A stretch of 64,000 bases of DNA from Saccharothrix sp. NRRL B-16348 (GTDB lineage: Bacteria > Actinomycetota > Actinomycetes > Mycobacteriales > Pseudonocardiaceae): contig NZ_LGED01000257.1 in NCBI RefSeq assembly GCF_001280085.1, positions 98,566 to 162,565 of the forward strand. The letters run 5' to 3'. The translations under genes were made by a program, and so were the position numbers. Of this stretch, positions 8,830-18,100 are shown in pieces. How positions within the stretch are numbered: the stretch's first letter is position 1; each line of letters begins with the position of its first letter. The notes below the pieces were generated by a model. The model had not been told where the DNA came from. It did no database searches and worked only from the letters and a program-made list of their open reading frames with translations.

Positions 8830-9194
8830 GTCCCAGCCAGGCCTGGGACCACGACGGCCCGGGTCGCACACCGAGACCTCCGTGCCGTGCTCCTCGTTCT
8901 CCACCACGGCCTCGTGCGTCACGGCCACGCGGCAGCCGGTGAACACCGGACTCCGCGCGCCCACCACGACCACCGGCCGGTCCGGGCGGTCCGGTGGCGG
9001 GCCCCAGTCGGCGTTGGACATGTGGCCCGAAAACGGCCGGGGCAGCCCGAAGTCCGGACCGTACCGCTCGATCGCGCCTGCCTGCCCGTAGTTCCGGGCG
9101 AAGACGTCACCAGCGGGAACCCGTGGGCGGCCTGCCACGCCAGCACCGGCGCGGCGACCACCAGCGCGACCACCGCACCCGCCGGCAGCCACAT
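8830..9194 (-). pseudogene. Internally deleted, frameshifted glycosyltransferase (GT39/ArnT-like) remnant
   Basis: From an ATG at 9194 that overlaps the stop of the preceding gene (TGATG), one frame encodes MWLPAGAVVALVVAAPVLAW followed by QAAHGFPL, a membrane helix and loop typical of actinobacterial family 39 glycosyltransferases. The sequence then jumps, in another frame, to the C-terminal soluble region: NYGQAGAIERYGPDFGLPRP, then SGHMSNADWGPPPD and VCDPGRRGPRPGW. The several membrane helices that should separate these parts, and the whole N-terminal catalytic domain, are missing. This indicates deletion plus frameshift rather than sequencing error alone. Confidence 0.6.
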
Positions 9195-10288
9195 CAGCTG
9201 TCCTGTCGGCCGCCCGGGAACACGGGGCCGTACCGCTCCAGGTTGGCGTTGGGGTGCAGGATCGCGTGCAGGTTCAGCGCGTGCACGTCCCGCTGGATGC
9301 GGTGCAGTGCCGGGTCGTCGCCGACCAGCACGTCGACCGCGTCCCGGGCACGCAGGCACGCCTCGCCGAGGTCGCGGCGGACGCCGGCGCGGTCTTCCGG
9401 GGTCCACTCCTCGCCGTCGACGGCCTTGAGGTCGACCACGGCGGCGGTGCGGCGGGCGTGGAACTCGGCCTCGTCGGCCAGCACGGTCGCCTCCCTCAGG
9501 CCGGACGGTGACGCCGAACCGCGTGCCGCGTCCACCGCCGCACGGGCCAGGCCGACGGCGGGCGCGCCGACCGTGGCGCAGGCCGCGGGCATGAACGGCG
9601 CGCGGAACATCGGCGCGGTGGCGTGCGGGTGGGCCCGCAGCACGGGAGCGAGGCGCAGCACCCGTTCCGCGGGCACGAACACGTCCTGCGCGACCGTGGT
9701 CACGCTGCCGGTCGCGCGCAGCCCGGTGGTGTGCCAGTCGTCCACTACCTCCAGGTCGACCAGCGGGATCGCCAACGCCACGGGGGTCCGGTCGGGCAGC
9801 AGCACGGCGGCGTTGGCGGTCCAGTGGCTCTGCGGCGCGCCCGTGCTGAACGCCCACCGCCCGTTGACCAGCACCCCGCCGCCGACCGGCTCGGCCGTCG
9901 CGGTGGGACTGAGGATGCCGGTCACCCGCACGTCCGGTTTGGCGAACACCTCGCACCGCACGTCGTCGGGGAACTGGCCGACCACCCACGTGGAGATGGC
10001 CCACACGGCCGCCGTCCACGCCGCCGACCCGTCGCCGCGCGCCAGCTCGGCGATCACCCCCACCACCGTGGCCAGGTCCGCCTCGTGGCCGCCGTGCTCG
10101 GCGGGCACGCGCAACCGCAGCACGCCCGCGTCGGCCATCGCCTCCAAGGCGGCCTCGTGGAGCCTGCGGTGCTCGTCGCCCCAGGCGGCGTGGGCGCGCA
10201 GGACCGGGACGATCGCCGCGGCGCGCCGCACCAGCTCGTGCCGACCCGTGCCGTGCCCAGCGCCGTGCGTCGCAGTGCGGTGCACCAC
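9194..10288 (-). CDS. Acyl-CoA dehydrogenase-fold flavin oxidoreductase/monooxygenase
   Basis: A 364-residue protein of the acyl-CoA dehydrogenase type 2 / flavin-dependent hydroxylase group. It has an N-terminal helical domain (LRVPAEHGGHEADLATVVGV), a central beta domain with GILSPTATAEPVGGGVLVNG and WAFSTGAP, and a C-terminal helical domain ending LHPNANLERYGPVF. These proteins use reduced flavin for oxygenation or desaturation; the substrate cannot be told. GTG 10288 (or 10285) follows GGGGGAGG at good spacing; the longer frame upstream is low complexity. It is divergent from the luciferase-like monooxygenase. Its stop overlaps the ATG of the GT39 remnant. Confidence 0.75.
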   Translation of the reverse strand: MVHRTATHGAGHGTGRHELVRRAAAIVPVLRAHAAWGDEHRRLHEAALEAMADAGVLRLRVPAEHGGHEADLATVVGVIAELARGDGSAAWTAAVWAISTWVVGQFPDDVRCEVFAKPDVRVTGILSPTATAEPVGGGVLVNGRWAFSTGAPQSHWTANAAVLLPDRTPVALAIPLVDLEVVDDWHTTGLRATGSVTTVAQDVFVPAERVLRLAPVLRAHPHATAPMFRAPFMPAACATVGAPAVGLARAAVDAARGSASPSGLREATVLADEAEFHARRTAAVVDLKAVDGEEWTPEDRAGVRRDLGEACLRARDAVDVLVGDDPALHRIQRDVHALNLHAILHPNANLERYGPVFPGGRQDS

Positions 10289-10392
10289 CGTGCCGTGCCT
10301 CCCCCATCGGTGACCCGTGACACACACCTTGGCGTGTGCCGCGCCACCAGACAACACCGGAATAGCCGGCGACCCGGTACCGTTGTGCCGAT

Positions 10393-10410
10393 TAGTTGAA
10401 AGCGCAACTA
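10393..10410. promoter_or_regulatory. Palindromic operator upstream of LLM/FMN reductase pair
   Basis: TAGTTG-AAAGCG-CAACTA is a perfect 6-base inverted repeat with a 6-base centre, ending 18 bases before the monooxygenase start and lying between divergent genes. The size and symmetry suit a MarR-type dimer, but no MarR gene is adjacent, so the regulator is unknown. Confidence 0.5.
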
Positions 10411-10428
10411 CCTGAACGAGGAGTGGCC

Positions 10429-11517
10429 ATGCAGTTCGGTGTCTTCACCGTCGGCGACGTGACGCCCGACCCCACCACGGGGCGGACGCCGACCGAGGCC
10501 GAGCGCATCAAGGCCATGGTCGCCATCGCGCTCAAGGCCGAAGAGGTCGGCCTGGACGTCTTCGCGACCGGCGAGCACCACAACCCGCCGTTCGTCCCGT
10601 CGTCGCCGACGACCATGCTCGGCTACATCGCGGCGCGCACCGAGCGGCTGATCCTCTCCACCGCGACCACGCTGATCACCACCAACGACCCGGTGAAGAT
10701 CGCCGAGGACTACGCGATGCTGCAGCACCTGGCCGACGGCCGGGTCGACCTGATCATGGGTCGCGGCAACACCGGCCCGGTGTACCCGTGGTTCGGCAAG
10801 GACATCCGCGACGGCATCGACCTGGCCATCGAGAACTACGCCCTGCTGCGCAAGCTGTGGCGCGAGGACGTGGTGGACTGGGAGGGCAAGCACCGCACGC
10901 CGCTGCAGTCGTTCACCTCGACCCCGCGCCCGCTCGACGACGTGCCGCCGTTCGTCTGGCACGGCTCGATCCGCAGCCCGCAGATCGCCGAGCAGGCCGC
11001 GTACTACGGCGACGGCTTCTTCGCCAACCACATCTTCTGGCCCAAGGAGCACTTCCAGCGGCTGATCACCTTCTACCGCGAGCGCTACGAGCACCACGGG
11101 CACGGCGCCGCGCACCAGGCGATCGTCGGTCTCGGCGGCCAGGTGTTCATGCGCCGCAACTCGCAGGACGCCGTCCGGGAGTTCCGGCCGTACTTCGACA
11201 ACGCGCCGGTCTACGGGCACGGTCCGTCGCTGGAGGAGTTCACCGAGCAGACCCCGCTGACCGTCGGCAGCCCGCAGGAGGTCATCGACAAGACGCTGAC
11301 CTTCCGCGAGCACTTCGGCGACTACCAGCGCCAGCTGTTCCTGATGGACCACGCCGGCCTGCCGCTGAAGACGGTGCTGGAGCAGCTCGACCTCCTCGGC
11401 GAGATCGTGCCGACGCTGCGCCGCGAGTTCGCGGTCGGCCGCCCGGCCGACGTGCCGGCCGCGCCCACCCACGCGTCGCTGCTCAAGGCCGCCGTCGGGG
11501 GAGTGAACAGCCGATGA
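10429..11517 (+). CDS. LLM-class flavin-dependent monooxygenase, CE1758 family
   Basis: A 362-residue luciferase-like monooxygenase. It starts MQFGVFTVGDVTPDPTTGRT after a strong GAGGAG and shows EEVGLDVFATGEHH, RLILSTATTLITTNDP and the conserved DLIMGRGNTGPVYPWFG region of the CE1758 group. Such enzymes use FMNH2 and O2 to oxidise unknown small molecules. The stop overlaps the start of the FMN reductase (ATGA), so the two are translationally coupled and probably form one two-component enzyme. An inverted repeat sits in the promoter. Confidence 0.85.
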   Translation: MQFGVFTVGDVTPDPTTGRTPTEAERIKAMVAIALKAEEVGLDVFATGEHHNPPFVPSSPTTMLGYIAARTERLILSTATTLITTNDPVKIAEDYAMLQHLADGRVDLIMGRGNTGPVYPWFGKDIRDGIDLAIENYALLRKLWREDVVDWEGKHRTPLQSFTSTPRPLDDVPPFVWHGSIRSPQIAEQAAYYGDGFFANHIFWPKEHFQRLITFYRERYEHHGHGAAHQAIVGLGGQVFMRRNSQDAVREFRPYFDNAPVYGHGPSLEEFTEQTPLTVGSPQEVIDKTLTFREHFGDYQRQLFLMDHAGLPLKTVLEQLDLLGEIVPTLRREFAVGRPADVPAAPTHASLLKAAVGGVNSR

Positions 11518-12092
11518 CGACGCTGGCGGTCGTGCAGGCCGGGTTGGGGTCGCCGTCGTCCACGCAACTGCTGGCGACCCGGTTGGCCGAGGCCGTGCAA
11601 CGGCTCGTGCCCGACCTGGAGGTGCGCACGGTGCACCTCCGGGACGTGGCCCGCGACATCGCGGACAACCTCGTCACCGGGTTCCCCAGCGCGCGTTTGC
11701 GCGAGGTGGTGGAGTCGGTGGTCGGCGCGGACGCGGTCATCGCCGTGACGCCGACGTTCAACGCGTCCTACAGCGGGCTGTTCAAGTCCTTCGTTGACGT
11801 GCTGGAGCCGGAGTCGTTGGCGGGCAAGCCGGTGCTGATCGGCGCGACCGGCGGCACCGAGCGGCACTCGCTGGTGCTCGACCACGCGCTGCGCCCGCTG
11901 TTCGCCTACCTGCGGGCGGTCGTGGTGCCGACCGGCGTGTACGCCGCGTCGTCCGACTGGGGCGCCGAAGGGCTGCCCGGCCGCGTCGACCGGGCCGCGG
12001 GCGAGCTGGCCGACCTGCTCGTGGGCCGGGCGCCGGCGAAGCCCGTCGACGACGGGTTCGTGCCGTTCGACCAGCTGCTCGCCGGACGGTGA
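11514..12092 (+). CDS. NADPH-dependent FMN reductase, CE1759 family (LLM partner)
   Basis: A 192-residue flavodoxin-fold reductase. The N-terminus has AVVQAGLGSPSSTQLLATRL (phosphate-binding loop), then VTPTFNASYSGLFKSFVDVL, GKPVLIGATGGTERHSLVLD and LRPLFAYLRAVVVPTGVYAA, characteristic of the FMN reductases that accompany CE1758-type luciferase-like proteins. It should supply FMNH2 to the upstream monooxygenase. ATG 11514 overlaps the upstream stop by 4 bases. Confidence 0.85.
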   Translation: MTTLAVVQAGLGSPSSTQLLATRLAEAVQRLVPDLEVRTVHLRDVARDIADNLVTGFPSARLREVVESVVGADAVIAVTPTFNASYSGLFKSFVDVLEPESLAGKPVLIGATGGTERHSLVLDHALRPLFAYLRAVVVPTGVYAASSDWGAEGLPGRVDRAAGELADLLVGRAPAKPVDDGFVPFDQLLAGR

Positions 12093-12161
12093 GGTGACCG
12101 GCGCGGGCGAGGCGGAAATGGACCTGACCAGCGGTCCGGAGGCTGCATAAGGTTCCGGTCC

Positions 12162-12869
12162 ATGTCCGCCTCGCTGCACCTCGCGGTGCGCAACGCCACC
12201 GTCCTGACCACCGCGCTGGCCCGCACCCGCGGGCACGACCTGATCAGCCGCACCGCGTTCCTCGCGATGAGCGGGCCGACCCTGCTCCGGGTGCTCGCGG
12301 TGCGCCCCGACCCCGACCCGGACGACTTCGCCGAGCTGGAGCTGCTGGTCAAGCGGGCCGAGGCGCGGGTCGTGGTCGAGGACTCGTTCGGCACGATCGA
12401 CGGCGCGGCGCTCGGGCTCACCGCACGCCACCTGCCGGTGATGATCCGGCCCTACGAGCCCGTGCCGCCGCCCGCCCTGGAGGTCAGGGGAGTGCGCACG
12501 GCCGACGAGTGGGCCGTGGCCGAGCAGGTCGTGGTCGACGGCTTCCCCCTGCCGGGCTTCCCGACCGGCAACGCGCTGCCCGTGGCGCTGAAGGACCGCG
12601 AGGGGTTCCGGATGCACACGGCGTGGCGTGACGGCGTCGTGGCCGGCGCGTGCCTGACCGTCGAGGCGGACGACGCGGTCGGCGTGTACTGGGTGACGAC
12701 CCTGCCCGAGCACCGCTCGCACGGCGTCGGCCGGGCGTTGATGAACGCGGTGATCGACGAGTTCCCCGTGCCGATGACCTTGACCGCGGCCAAGCCCGGC
12801 CGGCCGCTGTACGAGTCGCTGGGCTTCTCCGTCGTCACCCAGGCCACGTGGTGGTCGAACGCGGACTGA
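12162..12869 (+). CDS. GNAT family N-acetyltransferase
   Basis: A 235-residue acetyltransferase. The C-terminal half carries the GNAT fold with YWVTTLPEHRSHGVGRALMN (motif A, acetyl-CoA pyrophosphate loop Q/R-x-x-G-x-G/A as R-S-H-G-V-G) and PLYESLGFSVV near the end. The N-terminal 100 residues are less typical. The acceptor is unknown. ATG 12162 has no clear Shine-Dalgarno; CATAAG about 10-15 bases upstream could be the -10 of a leaderless transcript. Confidence 0.8.
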   Translation: MSASLHLAVRNATVLTTALARTRGHDLISRTAFLAMSGPTLLRVLAVRPDPDPDDFAELELLVKRAEARVVVEDSFGTIDGAALGLTARHLPVMIRPYEPVPPPALEVRGVRTADEWAVAEQVVVDGFPLPGFPTGNALPVALKDREGFRMHTAWRDGVVAGACLTVEADDAVGVYWVTTLPEHRSHGVGRALMNAVIDEFPVPMTLTAAKPGRPLYESLGFSVVTQATWWSNAD

Positions 12870-12941
12870 CCGGGCCTGCTCCCGGCCGGGTACGCCGACG
12901 ATTTCGCCCGCCATTTTCCGGCCCGCAGCCGTTACCTTGGG

Positions 12942-14072
12942 ATGATGACCGCAGAGGTGGGGCAGCGGTCCCGGCTGGCCGCGGTGGACAACCTGAAGGT
13001 GCTGCTCGTCGCCTGGGTGATCGGCGGGCACGCGCTCCTCGGGTACTCGGCGGTGGGCGGGTGGCCGTACGACGAGGTCAACGAAGTCACCTTCGCGCCG
13101 CGCGTCGAGGCCGTCCTCGCCGCCGTGCTCGGCCCGTCCGGGCTGTTCCTGATGGGCACCTTCTACCTGCTGTCCGGCCTGTTCACGCCCGAGTCGGTGG
13201 CGCGCAAGGGCGCCGGCCGGTTCATCCGCGACCGACTCGTCCGCCTCGGCATCCCGTTCGCGCTGTCGGCCCTGCTCGTGTGGCCGCTGGCGCTGTGGGT
13301 GGCCTACCGCGCCGCCGGGCACGACGTGACGCCGTGGTGGGTGTTCACGCACCGTGACCCGCTGCTGGACTCCGGCTCGCTGTGGTTCGTCGAGATCCTG
13401 CTGCTGTTCTCCATCGCCTACGCGCTGTTCGGCAGGCCGCGCGCGACGCCGATCGCGCTGACCGGCGGCCACCTCGTCGCGGTCACCGCCGGCGTCGTCG
13501 TGAGCACGTTCGCCGTCCGGCTGTGGTTCCCGGCGCGCAGCGGGCAGATCGGCGACCTGCACATCTGGTGGTGGCCGCAGCTGATCGCCATGTTCGGGGT
13601 GGGGATCGTCGGCGCGCGGTCGGGCCTGGCCGAGCGGGTGCCGGACCGGATGTGGCGCGGCAGCCGGGTGGTCGCGGCGCTGGCCATCCTGGCCGTGCCG
13701 GTGGCCGCGGTCGTGCTCGGCGTGTCGGACCTCGCCGGGCAGGCGGACCCGTTCCTCGGCGGCTGGCGGTGGCAGGCGCTGCTGCTCGCCGTGGTCGAGG
13801 CGGTGCTCGTGGTCGGCGGGTCGGTGTGGCTGCTCGGCCTGGCCCAACGGCGGCTGACCCGGGACGGCCCGCTGGCGGTGGCGCTCTCGCGCGGCGCGTT
13901 CGCCGCTTTCTTCATCCAGGGGCCGGTGCTCATCGTGCTCGCGGTGGCGGCCCGGCCGTTGCCGCTGCCGGCCGAGGCGAAAGCATTCCTGGTGGCCGCG
14001 GTCGCGATCGTGGTCTCTTTCGGGGCGGGCTGGCTATTGACCGCGCGAACCAGGGCGGGCCGCTTTCTCTAA
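12942..14072 (+). CDS. Integral membrane acyltransferase (Acyl_transf_3/OafA-like)
   Basis: A 376-residue polytopic protein beginning LAAVDNLKVLLVAWVIGGHA, the first helix of acyltransferase 3 proteins with the catalytic-type His in a hydrophobic context. GTFYLLSGLFTPESVARKG, SLWFVEILLLF and about ten hydrophobic helices in total follow. These enzymes O-acylate surface glycans or metabolites. Tandem ATGs at 12942 and 12945 are possible starts. It stands alone between the GNAT and hisG. Confidence 0.8.
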   Translation: MMTAEVGQRSRLAAVDNLKVLLVAWVIGGHALLGYSAVGGWPYDEVNEVTFAPRVEAVLAAVLGPSGLFLMGTFYLLSGLFTPESVARKGAGRFIRDRLVRLGIPFALSALLVWPLALWVAYRAAGHDVTPWWVFTHRDPLLDSGSLWFVEILLLFSIAYALFGRPRATPIALTGGHLVAVTAGVVVSTFAVRLWFPARSGQIGDLHIWWWPQLIAMFGVGIVGARSGLAERVPDRMWRGSRVVAALAILAVPVAAVVLGVSDLAGQADPFLGGWRWQALLLAVVEAVLVVGGSVWLLGLAQRRLTRDGPLAVALSRGAFAAFFIQGPVLIVLAVAARPLPLPAEAKAFLVAAVAIVVSFGAGWLLTARTRAGRFL

Positions 14073-14258
14073 TTCGTTTGACTGTCGGCATTCACTGGGT
14101 TAAATAGACCCGCGGGCAATGTCCCGGCGGTCCGGTGTTCACCTAGTGGGAAGCTCGGACGGGTGACGCCGGCGCGACACCCCGTGGTTTCCACACCGTG
14201 GGACACCTGGGCATACCCGAGACGGGGACGGGCCGCTCGGTGTGGGAGACTTCGCGCC

Positions 14259-15122
14259 ATGGCTCCTCTTCGCTTCGCCCTGCCCAACAAGGGCTCGTTG
14301 AGTGCTCCCGCGGCCCAAATGCTGGCCGAAGCGGGTTACCGGGTGAACAGGTCCGGCCGTGAGCTGATCGTGGCGGACCCGGCAAATGATGTGCAGTTCT
14401 TTTTCCTGCGTCCCCGCGACATCGCGGTGTACGTGGGCGAGGGGTCGTTGGACGTCGGCATCACCGGTCGTGATCTGCTGCTCGATTCCACCGTGTCCGC
14501 GAAGGAAATCCTGCCGCTCGGCTTCGGTCGGGCGGCGTTCTACTTCGCGTCCAAGCCCGGCGGCATCCACGACGCCGCAGGCCTGGAGGGCAGGCGGATC
14601 GCGACCAGCTACCCGAACCTGGTCGAGCACCACCTCGCCGACCTCGGCGTGAAGGCGCACCTCGTGCGGCTCGACGGCGCGGTGGAGACCGCCGTGGAGC
14701 TGGGCGTGGCCGACGCCATCGCCGACGTGGTGGAAACCGGCATCACGCTGAAGACCTCCGGCCTGGAGACGTTCGGCTCACCGATCCTCCAGTCCGAGGC
14801 GGTGCTGATCCAGGGCGACACGGTCGCCGACGCCCCGGACGCGGTCCGCGCGGTCGAGATCCTGCACCGCAGGCTGCAGGGCGTGCTGATCGCCCGCCGT
14901 TACGTGATCCTCGACTTCGACTGCCCGGTCGAGGCGCAGGAGGAGGCCTTCAAGCTGGTCCCCGGCATCGAGTCGCCCACCGTCTCGCCGCTGGCCCGCG
15001 AAGGCTGGGTGGCCGTCCGCTCGCTCGTGCCGCGCGACGACGCGCCGTTCATCATGGACGAGCTGTGGCGCGTGGGCGCCCGCGCGATCCTGGTCAGCTC
15101 CCTGGACACCTGCCGCATCTGA
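14259..15122 (+). CDS. hisG: ATP phosphoribosyltransferase (long form)
   Basis: First enzyme of histidine synthesis, condensing ATP and PRPP. The 287-residue protein shows LRFALPNKGSLS at the start, AVYVGEGSLDVGITGRDLLL, the PRPP-loop region VADAIADVVETGITLKTSGL, and the C-terminal regulatory ACT-like domain (residues about 205-287) ending FIMDELWRVGARAILVSSLD, so it is the long, histidine-inhibited form. ATG 14259 follows GGGAGA. hisE, usually the partner in actinobacteria, is not present immediately upstream. A strong hairpin follows the stop. Confidence 0.95.
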   Translation: MAPLRFALPNKGSLSAPAAQMLAEAGYRVNRSGRELIVADPANDVQFFFLRPRDIAVYVGEGSLDVGITGRDLLLDSTVSAKEILPLGFGRAAFYFASKPGGIHDAAGLEGRRIATSYPNLVEHHLADLGVKAHLVRLDGAVETAVELGVADAIADVVETGITLKTSGLETFGSPILQSEAVLIQGDTVADAPDAVRAVEILHRRLQGVLIARRYVILDFDCPVEAQEEAFKLVPGIESPTVSPLAREGWVAVRSLVPRDDAPFIMDELWRVGARAILVSSLDTCRI

Positions 15123-15125
15123 CAC

Positions 15126-15162
15126 CCGGTGCCGGTCGCCCGCACGCGGCGACCGGCACCGG
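15126..15162. terminator. Bidirectional hairpin terminator after hisG
   Basis: A perfect 15-base stem (CCGGTGCCGGTCGCC with its complement) around a 7-base loop lies between the convergent hisG and NACHT genes. It has no T-tract, as is common in high-GC actinomycetes. Confidence 0.8.
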
Positions 15163-15169
15163 TCGGACC

Positions 15170-18100
15170 TCACCGGTAGAACAGCGTCCGTACGGGCACC
15201 TCGTCCAACCGCTTGGTCAACTCGTCGTCCAGCGAGTCGACGTCGAGCCGGTCGAGCAGCGCGATGGCCTCGCTCCACTCGCCCGCTTTGCTGAGGAACC
15301 CGGCGCACGTGATCACCTCGCGCGGAGCGGGCTCCAGCTCTCGCAGCATCACGCGCACCAGCGACAACGCCTCGCCCAACCAACTCCCGGCGTCGGCCAG
15401 CGCGATCGCGCACGCGATGCGGTCCTCGACGGGCTCGGCCACGTCGTACGCGACAGCCCGTAACCTCTCCGCCGCTTCACGCTCGTACCCGTACCTCGCG
15501 AGCACGGCCCACGATCCGGCCCAACGCCGTGGCCGCGCACCCGCCTCGATCGCCCGGCGATTCGCGTCACGAGCGCCGGCCGGGTCACGCCGGCACAGCA
15601 GTTCGGTGGCGCGGAGGTGATCATTTTCGCCGGAGTCCTCGGCGAGTACCACCTGGGCGCACAACTCGTTCGCGCGTGGTGTTTCGCCCACGCGTGCGAG
15701 TTCGGCGGCGATCGCGACGATGTCGGTGCTGGTCGCCGCCGCAGCGAGGTCATCGAGCGTAGCGACCGCTTCCTCATGGTGGCCGAGCGAGGCGAGGCGT
15801 CCCGCCGCGGCGAAACGTTCGCTGATCGGCTTCTCGACCAGCGCGATGAACGTGCGCAGCGCCTCAACGGCCTCGTCGACCAGGCCGATGGAAGCAAGGC
15901 TTATCACGGCCCCGCCGTACACGCCGTCGGCCCACTCCCGTGCGGCCAGCACCTCTCGCAAGGCGTCCAGCGCGATGTCGAACTCCGCCCGCCGCAGGAG
16001 GGTGCCCGCCGCCGCCGCCTTGTCCGCGGGCCGCGTCGAGTCGCCGGCGAGTCGCCGAAGCAATTCCATACCCCGATCGGGCGGACCGAGGTCGAGCAGC
16101 AGCGTTGCGGCGGCGAACAGCTCGTCCGGTGAGGTGTCCGATCGCTCGGCCACGTCGAGCACCACACCACTGAGTCCGGCGTCACTGAACTCGTCACTGA
16201 ACCTGTCGCGCAACCGTTGGCACGCGCGCAACCGCATGTCGGCCGGTGCCGCTGGGTCGAGTGCGACAGCGCGCAGCTCGGCCGCCGACCAGGTGTTGAT
16301 CAAGATGTGTCGCACCGAGTCGAGTTGGGAGGCCGGGACGGCGTCGCGGCCTCCCAACTCGGTCACTGCCCGGTGGACCTTGTCATCCCAAGCTTCGCGA
16401 GGTGTAGCGGTGAGCACTGACATCGCGGTGACGAGAGGCACGTCGGGATGAGCGAGATGGTGCAGGCTCAATTTTGCCCACGTGTCCGCGTTGTCGTACT
16501 GCCTGAGTGATTTCGCGGCGTCGAGGCGCTGACCGACCTCGGCTTCACGAGAGTACGTCCAATGCCGCAGTTGATCCACCGCCCACTGGTTCTCGGGCAG
16601 GTCGGCGAGCCGCTGCAGCGCTTGGATGCGCACCGCCACGGGCATGGCGGGGGATCCGGCTACTTCCTCGATCGCGCGGGCATCTGAGGCGTCGGTGTGG
16701 AACATCCTCAACGAGGACAAGGCGGAGCACCGTGCGTGGATGGGCCGGTGGCGGTCGTGGACCACGGCCCGCAGCGGCGCGGCCGCTTCGTCCAGCAGCC
16801 CCAGGTCGACTAGAGCCATCGCCGCGCGGGCGACGTCGTGGACGTACGCATCCGTCAAGACCTTCCGGAGCAACTCCGTCGCGACGACGGGCGCCTTCAG
16901 CTCCAACAACTTCGTCGCCACGGCCACGGCGTCGGTTCGCGAGCCGGGCAGTTCCGCGAGCCGCAGCAGTTCGGCGACGAGGTCGGTCGAACCGTTCACC
17001 GCGCCGAGCACGGCGACGGCGTTGATCCGCTGGCGCGTGTTCGCGGTCGGGTCGTCGCGAACGGCAATCAGAACGGGGGTCAGCTCGGTGCCGAGCGCGC
17101 CCAACTCGCGCAACTGCTCGATGACGTCGAGCCTGAACTTCGTTGTGCGGTACGGGCTTAGGGCGGCTTCGGTCAACGCGGTGACGGCCTCACCGCGGAA
17201 TCCCAGCTCGCCGAGCTCTGCAGCCGCCCAGCAGAGGTCCAGTTCGTCGACGGTGGGGTCGCGGAGCACTTGCCGGAACAGGTCACGGGCGTCGTCCACG
17301 GCTCCCGCAGTGGCCAACGTGCCCGCGCAGCGGTACTTGTCGTAGGTGGAGAGGGCCGGTGACCCGGTGATCCGGAGCAGGTGTTCGACACCCAAGGCGC
17401 TGTCGTGGCGGATCAGCAATTGAGCCGCTCTGATCACCGAGTGGACTCGGTGTCCGGTTTGGGTCAGGACGCGGAGGACGATCTCGGTCGCCTGTGCCGC
17501 TTCGCCCAGCTGGTAGAGGCGTTGTGCGACATCCAGTTCGTCGGATCGCGATCTCGGGGACGCCTCACTCCTGAGCAGGGCCAAGGCCGAGGAGCGGAAC
17601 GCGTGCTCGTTCAGCAGGTCGACGGCACTCAGCAGGTGTTGGAGATCGCCCTTGTGGACCTGCACCATCGGGTGCATCGCACGGAGGACGTCATCTGCGC
17701 CAGTCCGACGGCTGGCGGTGAGCAGGGCAATCATCCGGACCAGGGGATCGGTGTGCTCTGAGGCGGTGATCCTGTGCAGCAGACCCACGTCCAAGTGGGC
17801 TGCGATCTTCTTGAAGGTGCGGAGCACCTCGGAGGAGATCTTGGTGCGGGTCATGATGCCGAGAGAGGTCACCAGTTCCTCGGTGCACTCCGCGGAGACC
17901 GGCACGCCGTCCACGATGATGGCGGCGGCGAGGTCGAGCTGCTTGCCGCCCCGCCGGAGAAGCCAGACGACGGTTTCGGAGAGGTCGACCCCCTGGAGGG
18001 CCCAGTGCCCCGCCAGGAACAGGGTGACGGTCTGCTGGTTGGGGCGGATGCCCCGCTCCAGGACCAGCCGCCCCTCCTCCCCGGGCGGGGTGTGCATCGC

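Noticed and set aside
8566..9192. A 208-residue minus-strand protein
   Set aside because: It fuses fragments of unrelated families across a frameshift; treated as two remnants.
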